Source of the DNA: CAIYTF01 sp963664845 | GTDB lineage: Bacteria; Bacteroidota; Ignavibacteria; Ignavibacteriales; Ignavibacteriaceae | Direction of reading: 5' to 3' | NCBI GenBank assembly: GCA_963664845.1 | Contig: OY761615.1 | Span: 868,001-932,000 of the forward strand | DNA length: 64,000 bases | In this document: piece by piece, positions 44,297 through 52,306 of the stretch | Numbering within the stretch: position 1 is the stretch's first letter | How the letters are laid out: the number at the start of each line of letters is the position of its first letter | Position numbers and translations under genes: made by a program | Notes under the pieces: generated by a model | Seen by the model: only the letters and a program-made list of their open reading frames with translations | Database searches by the model: none | Told to the model about the DNA's origin: nothing

Positions 44297-45306
44297 ACAA
44301 AATTATAGGGAGGAAGATGCAGTTTTTCTTCTGTAATAATTCCGGAAATCAAACCGGCGGGAACAACGTCAAAAGCAGGTGTATATGCTCTCGCATTCTC
44401 CGGGGCAATGCGCTGCGAATTAAGGCAAAGTAACTCATCTTCGCTTCTTATTTCGATAGGTATTTCATCCCCTGAAGCAATACTGCGGTCAATTGTTGAA
44501 GAGGGGGCCGCAATATAAAATGGGATGTTATGAAATTTACAGAGTGCGGCAAGTCCATAGGTCCCAATTTTATTTGCAGAATCCCCATTGCCTGCAATTC
44601 GATCTGCGCCGGTAATGGCAAGATCAACTTTCCCCTGCTTCATGAGGAATCCTGCGGTAGAGTCAGAAATCAAGGAATACGGAATATTATTCATACTCAG
44701 TTCAAAGGCAGTTAGCCTTGCGCCCTGCAACAGGGGGCGGGTCTCATCGGCATACACGTGAGCAACCATTTTATTGAGCCAGCCGGTTCTGATAACATTA
44801 AACGCTGTACCCTCCCCTCCTACTGCCAGCTTCCCCGTATTACAATGAGTGATTACATTTGACACTTTAGTAAAGATGGGTAAGCCGTTAATCCCCATAG
44901 CCTCACAATGGTGTATATCCTCCGTATGTATTGCCACTGCTTCCGCAAGTAGCAGTTCAAAGGTAATACCTGCAGAATGATCGTTATAGAAATTTCGCAT
45001 TCGCTGCAATGCCCAAAAGAGGTTCACTGCCGTGGGCCGGGTCCGTGCAAGTCTTCCGAAAGCCGCTGCAAATCGTTCACCAGATATTCCATTTTTTTGG
45101 GATAGTGCAATACCATAGGCCGCAGCAATTCCTATTGCCGGAGCACCACGGATCTCCAATCGTTCAATGGCTTCTGCAATCCTGTCAAAGCTATCTGTTT
45201 GCACATACTCAACACAGCCAGGAAGTTTCACCTGATTGATGAAATGCAGAAGCCCGTTCTCAAATTGTAAGTTAAAATATGCAGTCACGATTTTGAATTC
45301 ACACAA
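44293..45306 (-). CDS. mtnA: S-methyl-5-thioribose-1-phosphate isomerase
   Basis: A 337-residue MtnA. Family marks: IERLEIRGAPAIGIAAAYG, the catalytic Cys in VITHCNTGKLAVGGEGTA, and the catalytic Asp in AITGADRIAGNGDSANKIGTY. It converts methylthioribose-1-phosphate to methylthioribulose-1-phosphate in methionine salvage. It is 9 bp after the PfkB kinase gene and overlaps recO. Other salvage genes are not in the window. Confidence 0.94.
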   Translation of the reverse strand: MCEFKIVTAYFNLQFENGLLHFINQVKLPGCVEYVQTDSFDRIAEAIERLEIRGAPAIGIAAAYGIALSQKNGISGERFAAAFGRLARTRPTAVNLFWALQRMRNFYNDHSAGITFELLLAEAVAIHTEDIHHCEAMGINGLPIFTKVSNVITHCNTGKLAVGGEGTAFNVIRTGWLNKMVAHVYADETRPLLQGARLTAFELSMNNIPYSLISDSTAGFLMKQGKVDLAITGADRIAGNGDSANKIGTYGLAALCKFHNIPFYIAAPSSTIDRSIASGDEIPIEIRSEDELLCLNSQRIAPENARAYTPAFDVVPAGLISGIITEEKLHLPPYNFV

Positions 45307-45315
45307 TGGCTGTTG

Positions 45316-46233
45316 TTATTCTCCATCATCAAAACGGGAAATGGTCATAAAATCCCTGAAACGGTCGTGTATCCGTAAAGGTGACAGATCTTCCAAAGCC
45401 TTGGTGGAGAATTGTTCCACGCAGAAAGATGCCATAGTGGAACCATAAACCACTGCACGCCGGATGTTTTCCGGGCTCAGGTCTTCAGTTTTTTCCAGAT
45501 AGCCAACAAATCCGCCGGCAAAGGTGTCACCAGCTCCGGTTGGATCAAAGATCATTTCGAGTGGGTATGCGGGAGCCGAAAAAATGGTTTGCTCGGTAAA
45601 CAAGAGTGCCCCATGCTCACCTTTTTTGATAATAAGAGTCTCAAGTCCCATCGCCCGTATGATCTTAGCGGCCTTAATGAGATTAGGCTCATTTGCGAGC
45701 AGGCGTGCTTCGGAATCGTTTATGATGAGAACATTCACCCGGGGGATCAATTGCATCAGTTCATTCAATCTGCCTTCAATCCAATAATTCATGGTGTCGC
45801 AGACAACAAAGCGCGGGCTATCCAATTGGTCAAGCACTTTTAATTGCAGAACGGGATCGATGTTTCCAAGAACCACATATTTGACCTTACGCAATTCCTC
45901 CGGAATAATGGGATCGAATTTTTCAAACACGTTCAATTCGGTTACAAGCGTATCTCTGGTATTAAGGTCATAATGATACTTGCCAGTCCAGCGGAAGGTT
46001 TTCCCGCCCTCAACAATTTGCAGCCCTTCAAGGTTGATGTTATGCTGCTCAAAAAGATCGATATATTCTTTGGGGAAATCTGATCCCACAACGCCGACCA
46101 TATGCACCGGCGCAGCGAAATAGCTTGCTGCCAATGAAATATAGGTTGCTGAACCGCCAAGCGCATTTTCCAGTTTGTCGAATGGGGTGATAACTGTATC
46201 AAGACCGAGAGAACCAACTACTAATAAGCCCAC
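45316..46233 (-). CDS. PfkB-family sugar kinase
   Basis: A 305-residue ribokinase-fold enzyme. It has the N-terminal GSLGLDTVITPF, the GGSATYISLAASYF glycine pair, and the C-terminal catalytic DPTGAGDTFAGGFVGYL with the base Asp. It phosphorylates a sugar or nucleoside with ATP. It sits directly upstream of mtnA, so methylthioribose, ribose or a nucleoside are possible substrates, but this is inference. Confidence 0.88.
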   Translation of the reverse strand: MGLLVVGSLGLDTVITPFDKLENALGGSATYISLAASYFAAPVHMVGVVGSDFPKEYIDLFEQHNINLEGLQIVEGGKTFRWTGKYHYDLNTRDTLVTELNVFEKFDPIIPEELRKVKYVVLGNIDPVLQLKVLDQLDSPRFVVCDTMNYWIEGRLNELMQLIPRVNVLIINDSEARLLANEPNLIKAAKIIRAMGLETLIIKKGEHGALLFTEQTIFSAPAYPLEMIFDPTGAGDTFAGGFVGYLEKTEDLSPENIRRAVVYGSTMASFCVEQFSTKALEDLSPLRIHDRFRDFMTISRFDDGE

Positions 46234-46864
46234 GATGCACCTAAAATAATATTAATGATAATTGAAAAATACCTAAATAATCAAAATAATCGGAGAAGAA
46301 TTAAAAATATATGTTCGAAAGCAGTTGAAGAGCTCTTTCTCCAACACTCTCCAGAATAGATGCTGTGACAGTGCTCACTCTGGATGCCATGTTTCCTGCA
46401 ACGATGCCCTCCAAATCTTAATTGTGATAACCGACATTTCAATCAATTCAAACTTCATTATATTTGCATTGTGAAAATTAATTGATCCCGAATCGATATC
46501 TTCACAGGGTAATTATTCTTGAGCATTCTTCCAAGGAAAATTTGGGGAAGCGATTTTTTCTCGTACACATTATTCATCCCTATATTTCCTCTACTCGGCT
46601 TTAGCTGTTTAGTTACTGGCAAAATACCTTTGGGATGTTTTATCCCATATTTGAACTTAGGTCAAAAATCTTCCCGTGCTGCGGCAAACAGGAAAAGCCC
46701 CTATACAAAACTTCCTGCCAGGGGATTTCAATTGTGTTGCCATATAGATATTATTCGTACCAAAGGCGTCTTGAGGCATACTAAGAATCCAAACAGTCTT
46801 AAGGAAGATTTGTTTCAACAAGTATCGAATTTCGAGACCAGGTAGAAGAGAAGTTTTACCGTTC
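46234..46864. other. Intergenic region, 630 bp, possibly with a decayed gene
   Basis: No well-supported gene. Plus-strand frames at 46519-46845 and, in another phase, from 46775 onward give protein-like text (for example NKYRISRPGRREVLPF) that could be pieces of one decayed gene upstream of the radical SAM gene. I could not link it to a family. Confidence 0.4.
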
Positions 46865-46969
46865 ATGGGTAACAACCGTTCTGCTTTCGCTGAATCCATT
46901 ACCCAATTTTTCATGAGTGATTATTATTTAAAGTACTGTGATCTAATTACAGAATATCTAAAACAATAA
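46865..46969 (+). CDS. 34-codon ORF directly upstream of the radical SAM gene
   Basis: A short frame ending 12 bp before the radical SAM start. The peptide is rich in aromatic residues towards the end (QFFMSDYYLKYCDLITEYL) and holds one Cys. GAGAAG lies about 12 bp before the ATG. Position and size are like a precursor peptide of a radical-SAM modified product. The frame stays open for ~90 bp upstream of the ATG, so it may instead be the tail of a decayed gene. Confidence 0.35.
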   Translation: MGNNRSAFAESITQFFMSDYYLKYCDLITEYLKQ

Positions 46970-46981
46970 ACCGGGATCCTT

Positions 46982-48010
46982 ATGAAAACCATGTATTCAG
47001 GTGACTATAAAAAAATATCAGCTTTTTTTTGGGCTATACGAAGGCATACTGTTTTCTGTCTACCTCACTGCACGCCGAGGAAACTATATAATCTGTTGCG
47101 CTGTTTAGCTGAAATGCGAATGAAGCTGGCAACAGTAAAATCCCATCCACTTTATTTGCGTATCGAAGCTTGCCCATATTGTAATCTGCAATGTCCTGGC
47201 TGTCCACTCTCCAAAAGGACAAACAACCCAGATGAGCATTCCGAGTGTATGGATATGCAACTTTTTACGAGCTCTGTCAAGGATTTTCTTCCCTATCTTT
47301 TTAAAATTAATCTCTATGATGAGGGTGAACCGTTACTGAACAAAGAAATTTGTAAAATGATAAAACATGCAGAAGATAATAATGTTGCAACATGCATTAG
47401 CAGCAACTTTTCATTGCGTCTCAGTGACCATAGATTGCTTGAACTTCTAGGCTCCGGCTTGGAACACCTGATTGTTGCAATTGACGGTTCCACCCAAGAG
47501 AGATATTCAAACTATAGAAAGGGCGGAAACCTTGTTTTGGTGCTTAACAACCTCAAGCGTCTGATGATCCTGAAAAAAAGCACCAGCAATACCAGACTGA
47601 AAGTGGAAATGCAATTTATTGATTTCGATGATAATGCTGATGAAAGAGAGGCCATTGCCGCCATTGCCCAAGAACTAAAAGTATGGCGTTTTACCGTCAT
47701 ACAGGGAAGCAGCCCTCAGGGTTGGGAAGGCCTTCGATTCACTGGCTCAGAAAGCGACAGAAAGGCAAGGGGCTGTTTTCACATTTGGACATCAGCTCAT
47801 ATAAATGCAAAAGGTGAATTGGCACCTTGCGACTATGGTGAAGACCATGGAATGGAAACGTTGGGAAATGCGAGTTGTTATCGGAGCCAAAATCTAAGGA
47901 ATCACAAACAAATTGAAATGCTTAGAAAATCATTCGCCGATTCTAATGCACTGCATGAAATATGCAGACATTGCAGTCAGTGTACCAATGCAGGAGCCTC
48001 CAAATTTTAA
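46982..48010 (+). CDS. Radical SAM protein with SPASM-like C-terminus
   Basis: A 342-residue enzyme. The radical SAM cluster motif Cys67-x3-Cys71-x2-Cys74 is in CPYCNLQCPGCPLS. The barrel continues with KINLYDEGEPLLN and CISSNFSLRLS. The C-terminal region (CFHIWTSAHINAKGELAPCDYG and ICRHCSQC) has the cysteines of a SPASM or twitch domain for an extra Fe-S cluster. Such enzymes modify peptides, sugars or lipids by radical chemistry. The substrate is unknown. A 34-codon ORF lies just upstream; no other biosynthetic genes are adjacent. Confidence 0.88.
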   Translation: MKTMYSGDYKKISAFFWAIRRHTVFCLPHCTPRKLYNLLRCLAEMRMKLATVKSHPLYLRIEACPYCNLQCPGCPLSKRTNNPDEHSECMDMQLFTSSVKDFLPYLFKINLYDEGEPLLNKEICKMIKHAEDNNVATCISSNFSLRLSDHRLLELLGSGLEHLIVAIDGSTQERYSNYRKGGNLVLVLNNLKRLMILKKSTSNTRLKVEMQFIDFDDNADEREAIAAIAQELKVWRFTVIQGSSPQGWEGLRFTGSESDRKARGCFHIWTSAHINAKGELAPCDYGEDHGMETLGNASCYRSQNLRNHKQIEMLRKSFADSNALHEICRHCSQCTNAGASKF

Positions 48011-48189
48011 AAGCTCCTCAATTTATTATACAATTCTGCATTTTAAAGAAACTCCGAATGAAGTTGCAACTCATTCAGAAAGTGATTACTATTATCATCG
48101 ATGATTTGGTTGTCATAATCGAAAGCACTTTGTATTATCGCCCAATGGGAAGAATGGCGTTTTATCACTTGTTGTCGGCACTATTTGGA

Positions 48190-48663
48190 TTACAAATCTA
48201 TTTCCACAAATTTTAAAATTTTTTTCTTCCTGGAAAAATATTCGTGAATGATGTCCACAGCATTGCGTTGGCCTTGCCATGCCAGGTATGACTTGGCCTG
48301 TCGTTTTCCGGCCCAGCGGAACTGGGTGTGCTCTTCCGAAAGCACTACACCGGCATTGCGCTCGACCTGTGCTGCAAACACCGGTATTATATTGACGGTG
48401 TCAGTTTCAGGATTGTAAAATGAATTCACAATTGGCGCTACCCAAAGTTTCTTCGGCTGCAATCCGGTTTCCTCAAGCAATTCACGCCGGGCCGCCAGGT
48501 GGGCAGATTCATTCTCCTCCACCCGGCCGCTCACCATCTGCCAAAGCTTTGGATATATCTCTTCCGGAGCCCGTTTTAAAAGCAGGAACTCAATATCACC
48601 CGGATCGCTTTTACAGACTCTGAACACATGCAGCTCAATAATTTGTGACTCAACTTTCATCAT
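48190..48663 (-). CDS. Nudix hydrolase
   Basis: A 157-residue protein with a full Nudix box GRVEENESAHLAARRELLEETGL (Gx5Ex7REUxEExGU) at about residues 46-68. AAGGA precedes the ATG. The pattern of the flanks, with FLLLKRAPEEIYPKLWQMV, is like NudB-type dihydroneopterin triphosphate pyrophosphatases and related MutT proteins. It hydrolyses a nucleoside diphosphate derivative. It is 12 bp downstream of the large barrel gene. Confidence 0.9.
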   Translation of the reverse strand: MMKVESQIIELHVFRVCKSDPGDIEFLLLKRAPEEIYPKLWQMVSGRVEENESAHLAARRELLEETGLQPKKLWVAPIVNSFYNPETDTVNIIPVFAAQVERNAGVVLSEEHTQFRWAGKRQAKSYLAWQGQRNAVDIIHEYFSRKKKILKFVEIDL

Positions 48664-48675
48664 AGTATCCTTTTC

Positions 48676-51600
48676 TTAAAAAAACGCGCGAACTTCGGCG
48701 CGGGCAGTGTGAATGATAGGCGCACCGGCCTGGGCCCTGCCATCATAATTTGCCGTGGCCTGAAGGTTTGTTGAAATACGGTAGTCAAAGTTTGAACGAA
48801 TATAATAGTTTTTCCCGACAGCATTACCGTTAGTCATTTCATACGGTAAATAATTCTCAGTGCTGTTCGCAATTAGTTCATTCCGCTCAATTTCGAACCG
48901 GAGCCTGCCATAGCCTCCAAATGTGAAATTGAGACGGAATATCTGTGAGTTAGCATCAAGAACCGTGGGCTTGACCGGAAAATAATCGGTCACTCTGGAC
49001 ACGGCTAAAACAAATCCCGCCTCTATCCATTGAACGGGGCGATAGGAAAAGTCGCTGGTCACACCGTCTTTGTTAAGCTGCCTGTTCCTGATCTTGTTAG
49101 CCGGTGCCAGCAGATTATCTATGGTTCTAACCAGATCGGTCTGGTTGCCAATTTCCTGAACCATCTGGAACTTAATCCTGATGCTTTGTTCCTTCTTAAA
49201 TCCGCTTTCGATGCCGGAGCCATAAGAACTCAGGTTTTTATTTTGTGTGTATTGAAAGCGCAGAGAAAAATCGTTCCTGTTTTCAAAAAGATAGATGGAC
49301 TGCTGTAAACTCTGAGAACCGCGAATGGTATTCTGCAAATTCAGGAACTTTGAAAGGCGTAGTAAGTAAATGTTATTTGTTTCCTGATCTTTGCTGTTCT
49401 CTTCAACCCTTGCATAACTTTCAAAGCTTAGTGCGTCAGCCACCGATCGGAAAAAACCTGCTTCCGGCAATACCTGTTGGACATTCCATCTAAAACGTAC
49501 GCTTGTTTTCAAATCGATGACTGGATAAAGCTGATCGGATGGAATGGTAACCAAAACATACTCCCCATCAAACGTCGTAGGTTCAAATTCGCTTTCATCT
49601 TTTACGCCGTTATTGTTCAGATCACCAACGTACCGGTATGTTCCCGTCCCTTTGGTTACCTGTATGAAAACTCTTTGCAACAACGCAGATTTTTGCGAAG
49701 AAGCTTCATAGTAGAATTCCGAGCTTAGCTGCCGGAATGGATTATAGCGTACCTGCGATTTAACGAGCAGCACATCTGAATTAAGGGACCCGGATTTTTT
49801 AAAAACTTCAGTAAAATTCATTTTCCGCGATGTGAGCTTGAATGATGATTGAAACACGGATGCTGATTTGATATCTGCATCAATACTATACCCCTGTGAA
49901 TTTGATTCACGTAAAAGCTCACCAGCTAAAGGTGAATAATCATTTCGGAAAATATACCCCAAAGCAATGCTTGTGGAAGCAAAGGGAACAAGAACAACAC
50001 CCGGAGTCACCTCCACATATTTTAGCGAATTTGCCGTAAGGGAATCGTGTGCCCCGGGTTTTTCAAGCTTGTTCTCAAACATGAGCCCAATTGATGGCTT
50101 AATGTAAGTTTCATCGTAAATTGTTCTTGCAGAAAACCTGGTCCAGTTGGTTCCAAGGGCGCCGGTGCTGCCAGTGGAAGCTTTTGTGTTAACAAAATCA
50201 AAGTCATACGAAATGTTTAAAAGCTTGTAGGGATTGATTGACAGAAGGTTCTTAATCCTTTTTGATTTCAGCAGCCCTTCCTGATCCAGCAAACCATAAC
50301 TGAAACTTGTTGAAACCAGTTTACCAAGATCATATGTGAGACCGGCTTCCTGCAGCCGTTCATTCACTATGTCGGTGCTTGTTGGTGCATTATACAGTCT
50401 TGAGAATTCCACATCTCCAATGCGTTCCAGAGAATTGAACCTTCTGTCAATGTAACGCTCCTTCCCACTGAACTTTAGCAGTCCACTTTTCCCGTCGCCA
50501 AACGGAAGGCGAAAGGCTTTTGTTTGCATAGTAATGCTATATGCGTAGCCGTTGTCGGCGTCATCATCAAGTGAAGAAAATCTGTTCTTGTCAAACGTGC
50601 TGGCGCCTGCGTTTATCTGGAATGAAACGCTCTGGGTATCGGCGAAAGCAAGCACCAGGTTATAGAATTGCTTCAATTGCGGCAAAGGCAAAAACACTAT
50701 TGGATCATAGTTCCCCTGGTTATGACCGACATAGACAAACCACCCGGGCCCCTGGCGATTATAAGTACCCTGGAAGTTCCCAACGTAGGAAAAGGTTATC
50801 TGGTAAAGCGCATTTATGGTCCCCGGGTTGTAGCGATAGAACGTAACTGATGCTCCGTTGATCAGCGTATCAATCCGTTCGTAGACACCTGTTCTGTTAC
50901 CCAGGGAATCCAGCGGTGCAACGATAATTCCCGACTTTACGGCTTTTAGGGGATCACTTCCGGCATTTCGCAACACAGTTTTATCGCTATCCGAGAGTGT
51001 AATATCGATGGGTGCATCCTGATTGTCACCTTCCCTATAGTATTCTAACCCGATTGAAGCTTTTCCATTCAGAAGTTTAGTTTTGCCTCCAACACCCAAA
51101 AAAGTGCGCGAGTAGAGTCGCTCAGTGTACTCAAATTCGACAGTTAATCTGCTGGCAGTTGTCATTAATCTGGCAGGGGTGAAGGTCACCTGGGCATTGG
51201 CATAGTCGACTGTATAATCGTTTTGTTCTCCACGTTTCAGCACCACTCCATTCAGATATACCCGTTCTGTTCCGGCAATAACAATGATGTCCTTGCTACC
51301 CGTTGCACCGGTAAGCTGATAAGGGCCCTGAACACCATCAATGCCGGTGAATGAGTTTGTCTGGAACTTGCCTTTTGCAGTTGCGAAGGCAAAGAATCCG
51401 GAGTTTTCCTTATATCTGAATTCAGAATAAATGCCCTGGAGTTTCCTGTTGACCGTTCCAAATTCCCCATTATTTTTTTTGAGTTCAAAGTCACCAAAAG
51501 TCAGTTCCGCATTTTTATGTTTCACCTGAATAAAAATTTTATCCAGTTCATCCAGTCTCTCAGTGTTGCCTTCAGGTTGGATAGGAGTACTCTCATCAGT

Positions 51601-52161
51601 CAAAGCAGCTACGAGGTCAATATCATCAGAGAGTTTTCCTGATAGTTGAAGCCGGAATCCGCTTTGCAGGGTCAGATCTTTATTAGTTCCCACGGTGAAA
51701 CCGCGGATCAGTGAACCGCTCTTTTCTATACCACGACCGAATATACTCTCAGAACTGAGATTAACCAATTGTTTGCTCACCATCGAGAGAGAATCCCTCA
51801 AGAGCGGATCATTGTTCCTGACCAGTTTCCTCAACTGGTATTCCTTTTTCAGGTCAAGTTTTAAGGACTGATAAGACACAAACAATGTATCGAAAAGGGA
51901 GTAGGATAACGAATCACCCAGGAAAACCAAAAGTGACTGTGTATCGATGCGGTAATCCGATTTGGAAAGAATGTTTCCGCGGAGTTTCAGGATTTCGCTT
52001 CCGGGAACAAGCGAGAACCCCGAAAGCGGATATGAATTGCGCAAGTCGATACGGAACGTATCTCTTCGTACTTCCGTAACCAGATTCGATTGAGCGCAAC
52101 TCATTGAACCATACAGCAGCAGAAGCAGTATCAGAGTGGTTATGTTATTATTTTTACGCAA
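48676..52161 (-). CDS. Large outer-membrane beta-barrel protein, function unknown
   Basis: A 1161-residue exported protein with a signal peptide to about residue 24 (GSMSCAQ). An N-terminal region is followed by a segment GFTVGTNKDLTLQSGFRLQLSG, then TPIQPEGNTERLDELDKIFI and TVNRKLQGIYSEF. I recall these from large uncharacterised barrel proteins of Chlorobiota, Rhodothermota and Gemmatimonadota. Long amphipathic strands fill the rest, and the protein ends in Phe-Phe, as barrels do. Some strand patterns recall SprA-type proteins, but it is far shorter. Role unknown. Confidence 0.7.
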   Translation of the reverse strand: MRKNNNITTLILLLLLYGSMSCAQSNLVTEVRRDTFRIDLRNSYPLSGFSLVPGSEILKLRGNILSKSDYRIDTQSLLVFLGDSLSYSLFDTLFVSYQSLKLDLKKEYQLRKLVRNNDPLLRDSLSMVSKQLVNLSSESIFGRGIEKSGSLIRGFTVGTNKDLTLQSGFRLQLSGKLSDDIDLVAALTDESTPIQPEGNTERLDELDKIFIQVKHKNAELTFGDFELKKNNGEFGTVNRKLQGIYSEFRYKENSGFFAFATAKGKFQTNSFTGIDGVQGPYQLTGATGSKDIIVIAGTERVYLNGVVLKRGEQNDYTVDYANAQVTFTPARLMTTASRLTVEFEYTERLYSRTFLGVGGKTKLLNGKASIGLEYYREGDNQDAPIDITLSDSDKTVLRNAGSDPLKAVKSGIIVAPLDSLGNRTGVYERIDTLINGASVTFYRYNPGTINALYQITFSYVGNFQGTYNRQGPGWFVYVGHNQGNYDPIVFLPLPQLKQFYNLVLAFADTQSVSFQINAGASTFDKNRFSSLDDDADNGYAYSITMQTKAFRLPFGDGKSGLLKFSGKERYIDRRFNSLERIGDVEFSRLYNAPTSTDIVNERLQEAGLTYDLGKLVSTSFSYGLLDQEGLLKSKRIKNLLSINPYKLLNISYDFDFVNTKASTGSTGALGTNWTRFSARTIYDETYIKPSIGLMFENKLEKPGAHDSLTANSLKYVEVTPGVVLVPFASTSIALGYIFRNDYSPLAGELLRESNSQGYSIDADIKSASVFQSSFKLTSRKMNFTEVFKKSGSLNSDVLLVKSQVRYNPFRQLSSEFYYEASSQKSALLQRVFIQVTKGTGTYRYVGDLNNNGVKDESEFEPTTFDGEYVLVTIPSDQLYPVIDLKTSVRFRWNVQQVLPEAGFFRSVADALSFESYARVEENSKDQETNNIYLLRLSKFLNLQNTIRGSQSLQQSIYLFENRNDFSLRFQYTQNKNLSSYGSGIESGFKKEQSIRIKFQMVQEIGNQTDLVRTIDNLLAPANKIRNRQLNKDGVTSDFSYRPVQWIEAGFVLAVSRVTDYFPVKPTVLDANSQIFRLNFTFGGYGRLRFEIERNELIANSTENYLPYEMTNGNAVGKNYYIRSNFDYRISTNLQATANYDGRAQAGAPIIHTARAEVRAFF

Positions 52162-52250
52162 TCCGTTGGAAACCGATAAATATTAATTACCCAAAGATAC
52201 CTCGCTCCGGCTTTTGAATCAAAAGAAATGCGGATGACCCATATATAAAA

Positions 52251-52281
52251 AACGGGGCTGTTCCAGTGGAAAAGCCCCGTT
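52251..52281 (-). terminator. Intrinsic terminator of the S46 peptidase gene
   Basis: Perfect stem AACGGGGCT / AGCCCCGTT with a 13-nt loop; on the minus strand followed by TTTTTATATAT. Confidence 0.85.
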
Positions 52282-52306
52282 AATTATGAACATTCAAAGA
52301 GGAATA

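Noticed and set aside
46519..46845. 108-codon plus-strand frame with TTG start
   Set aside because: No family, no good start, overlapped by another frame on the other strand; recorded only as a possible decayed gene.
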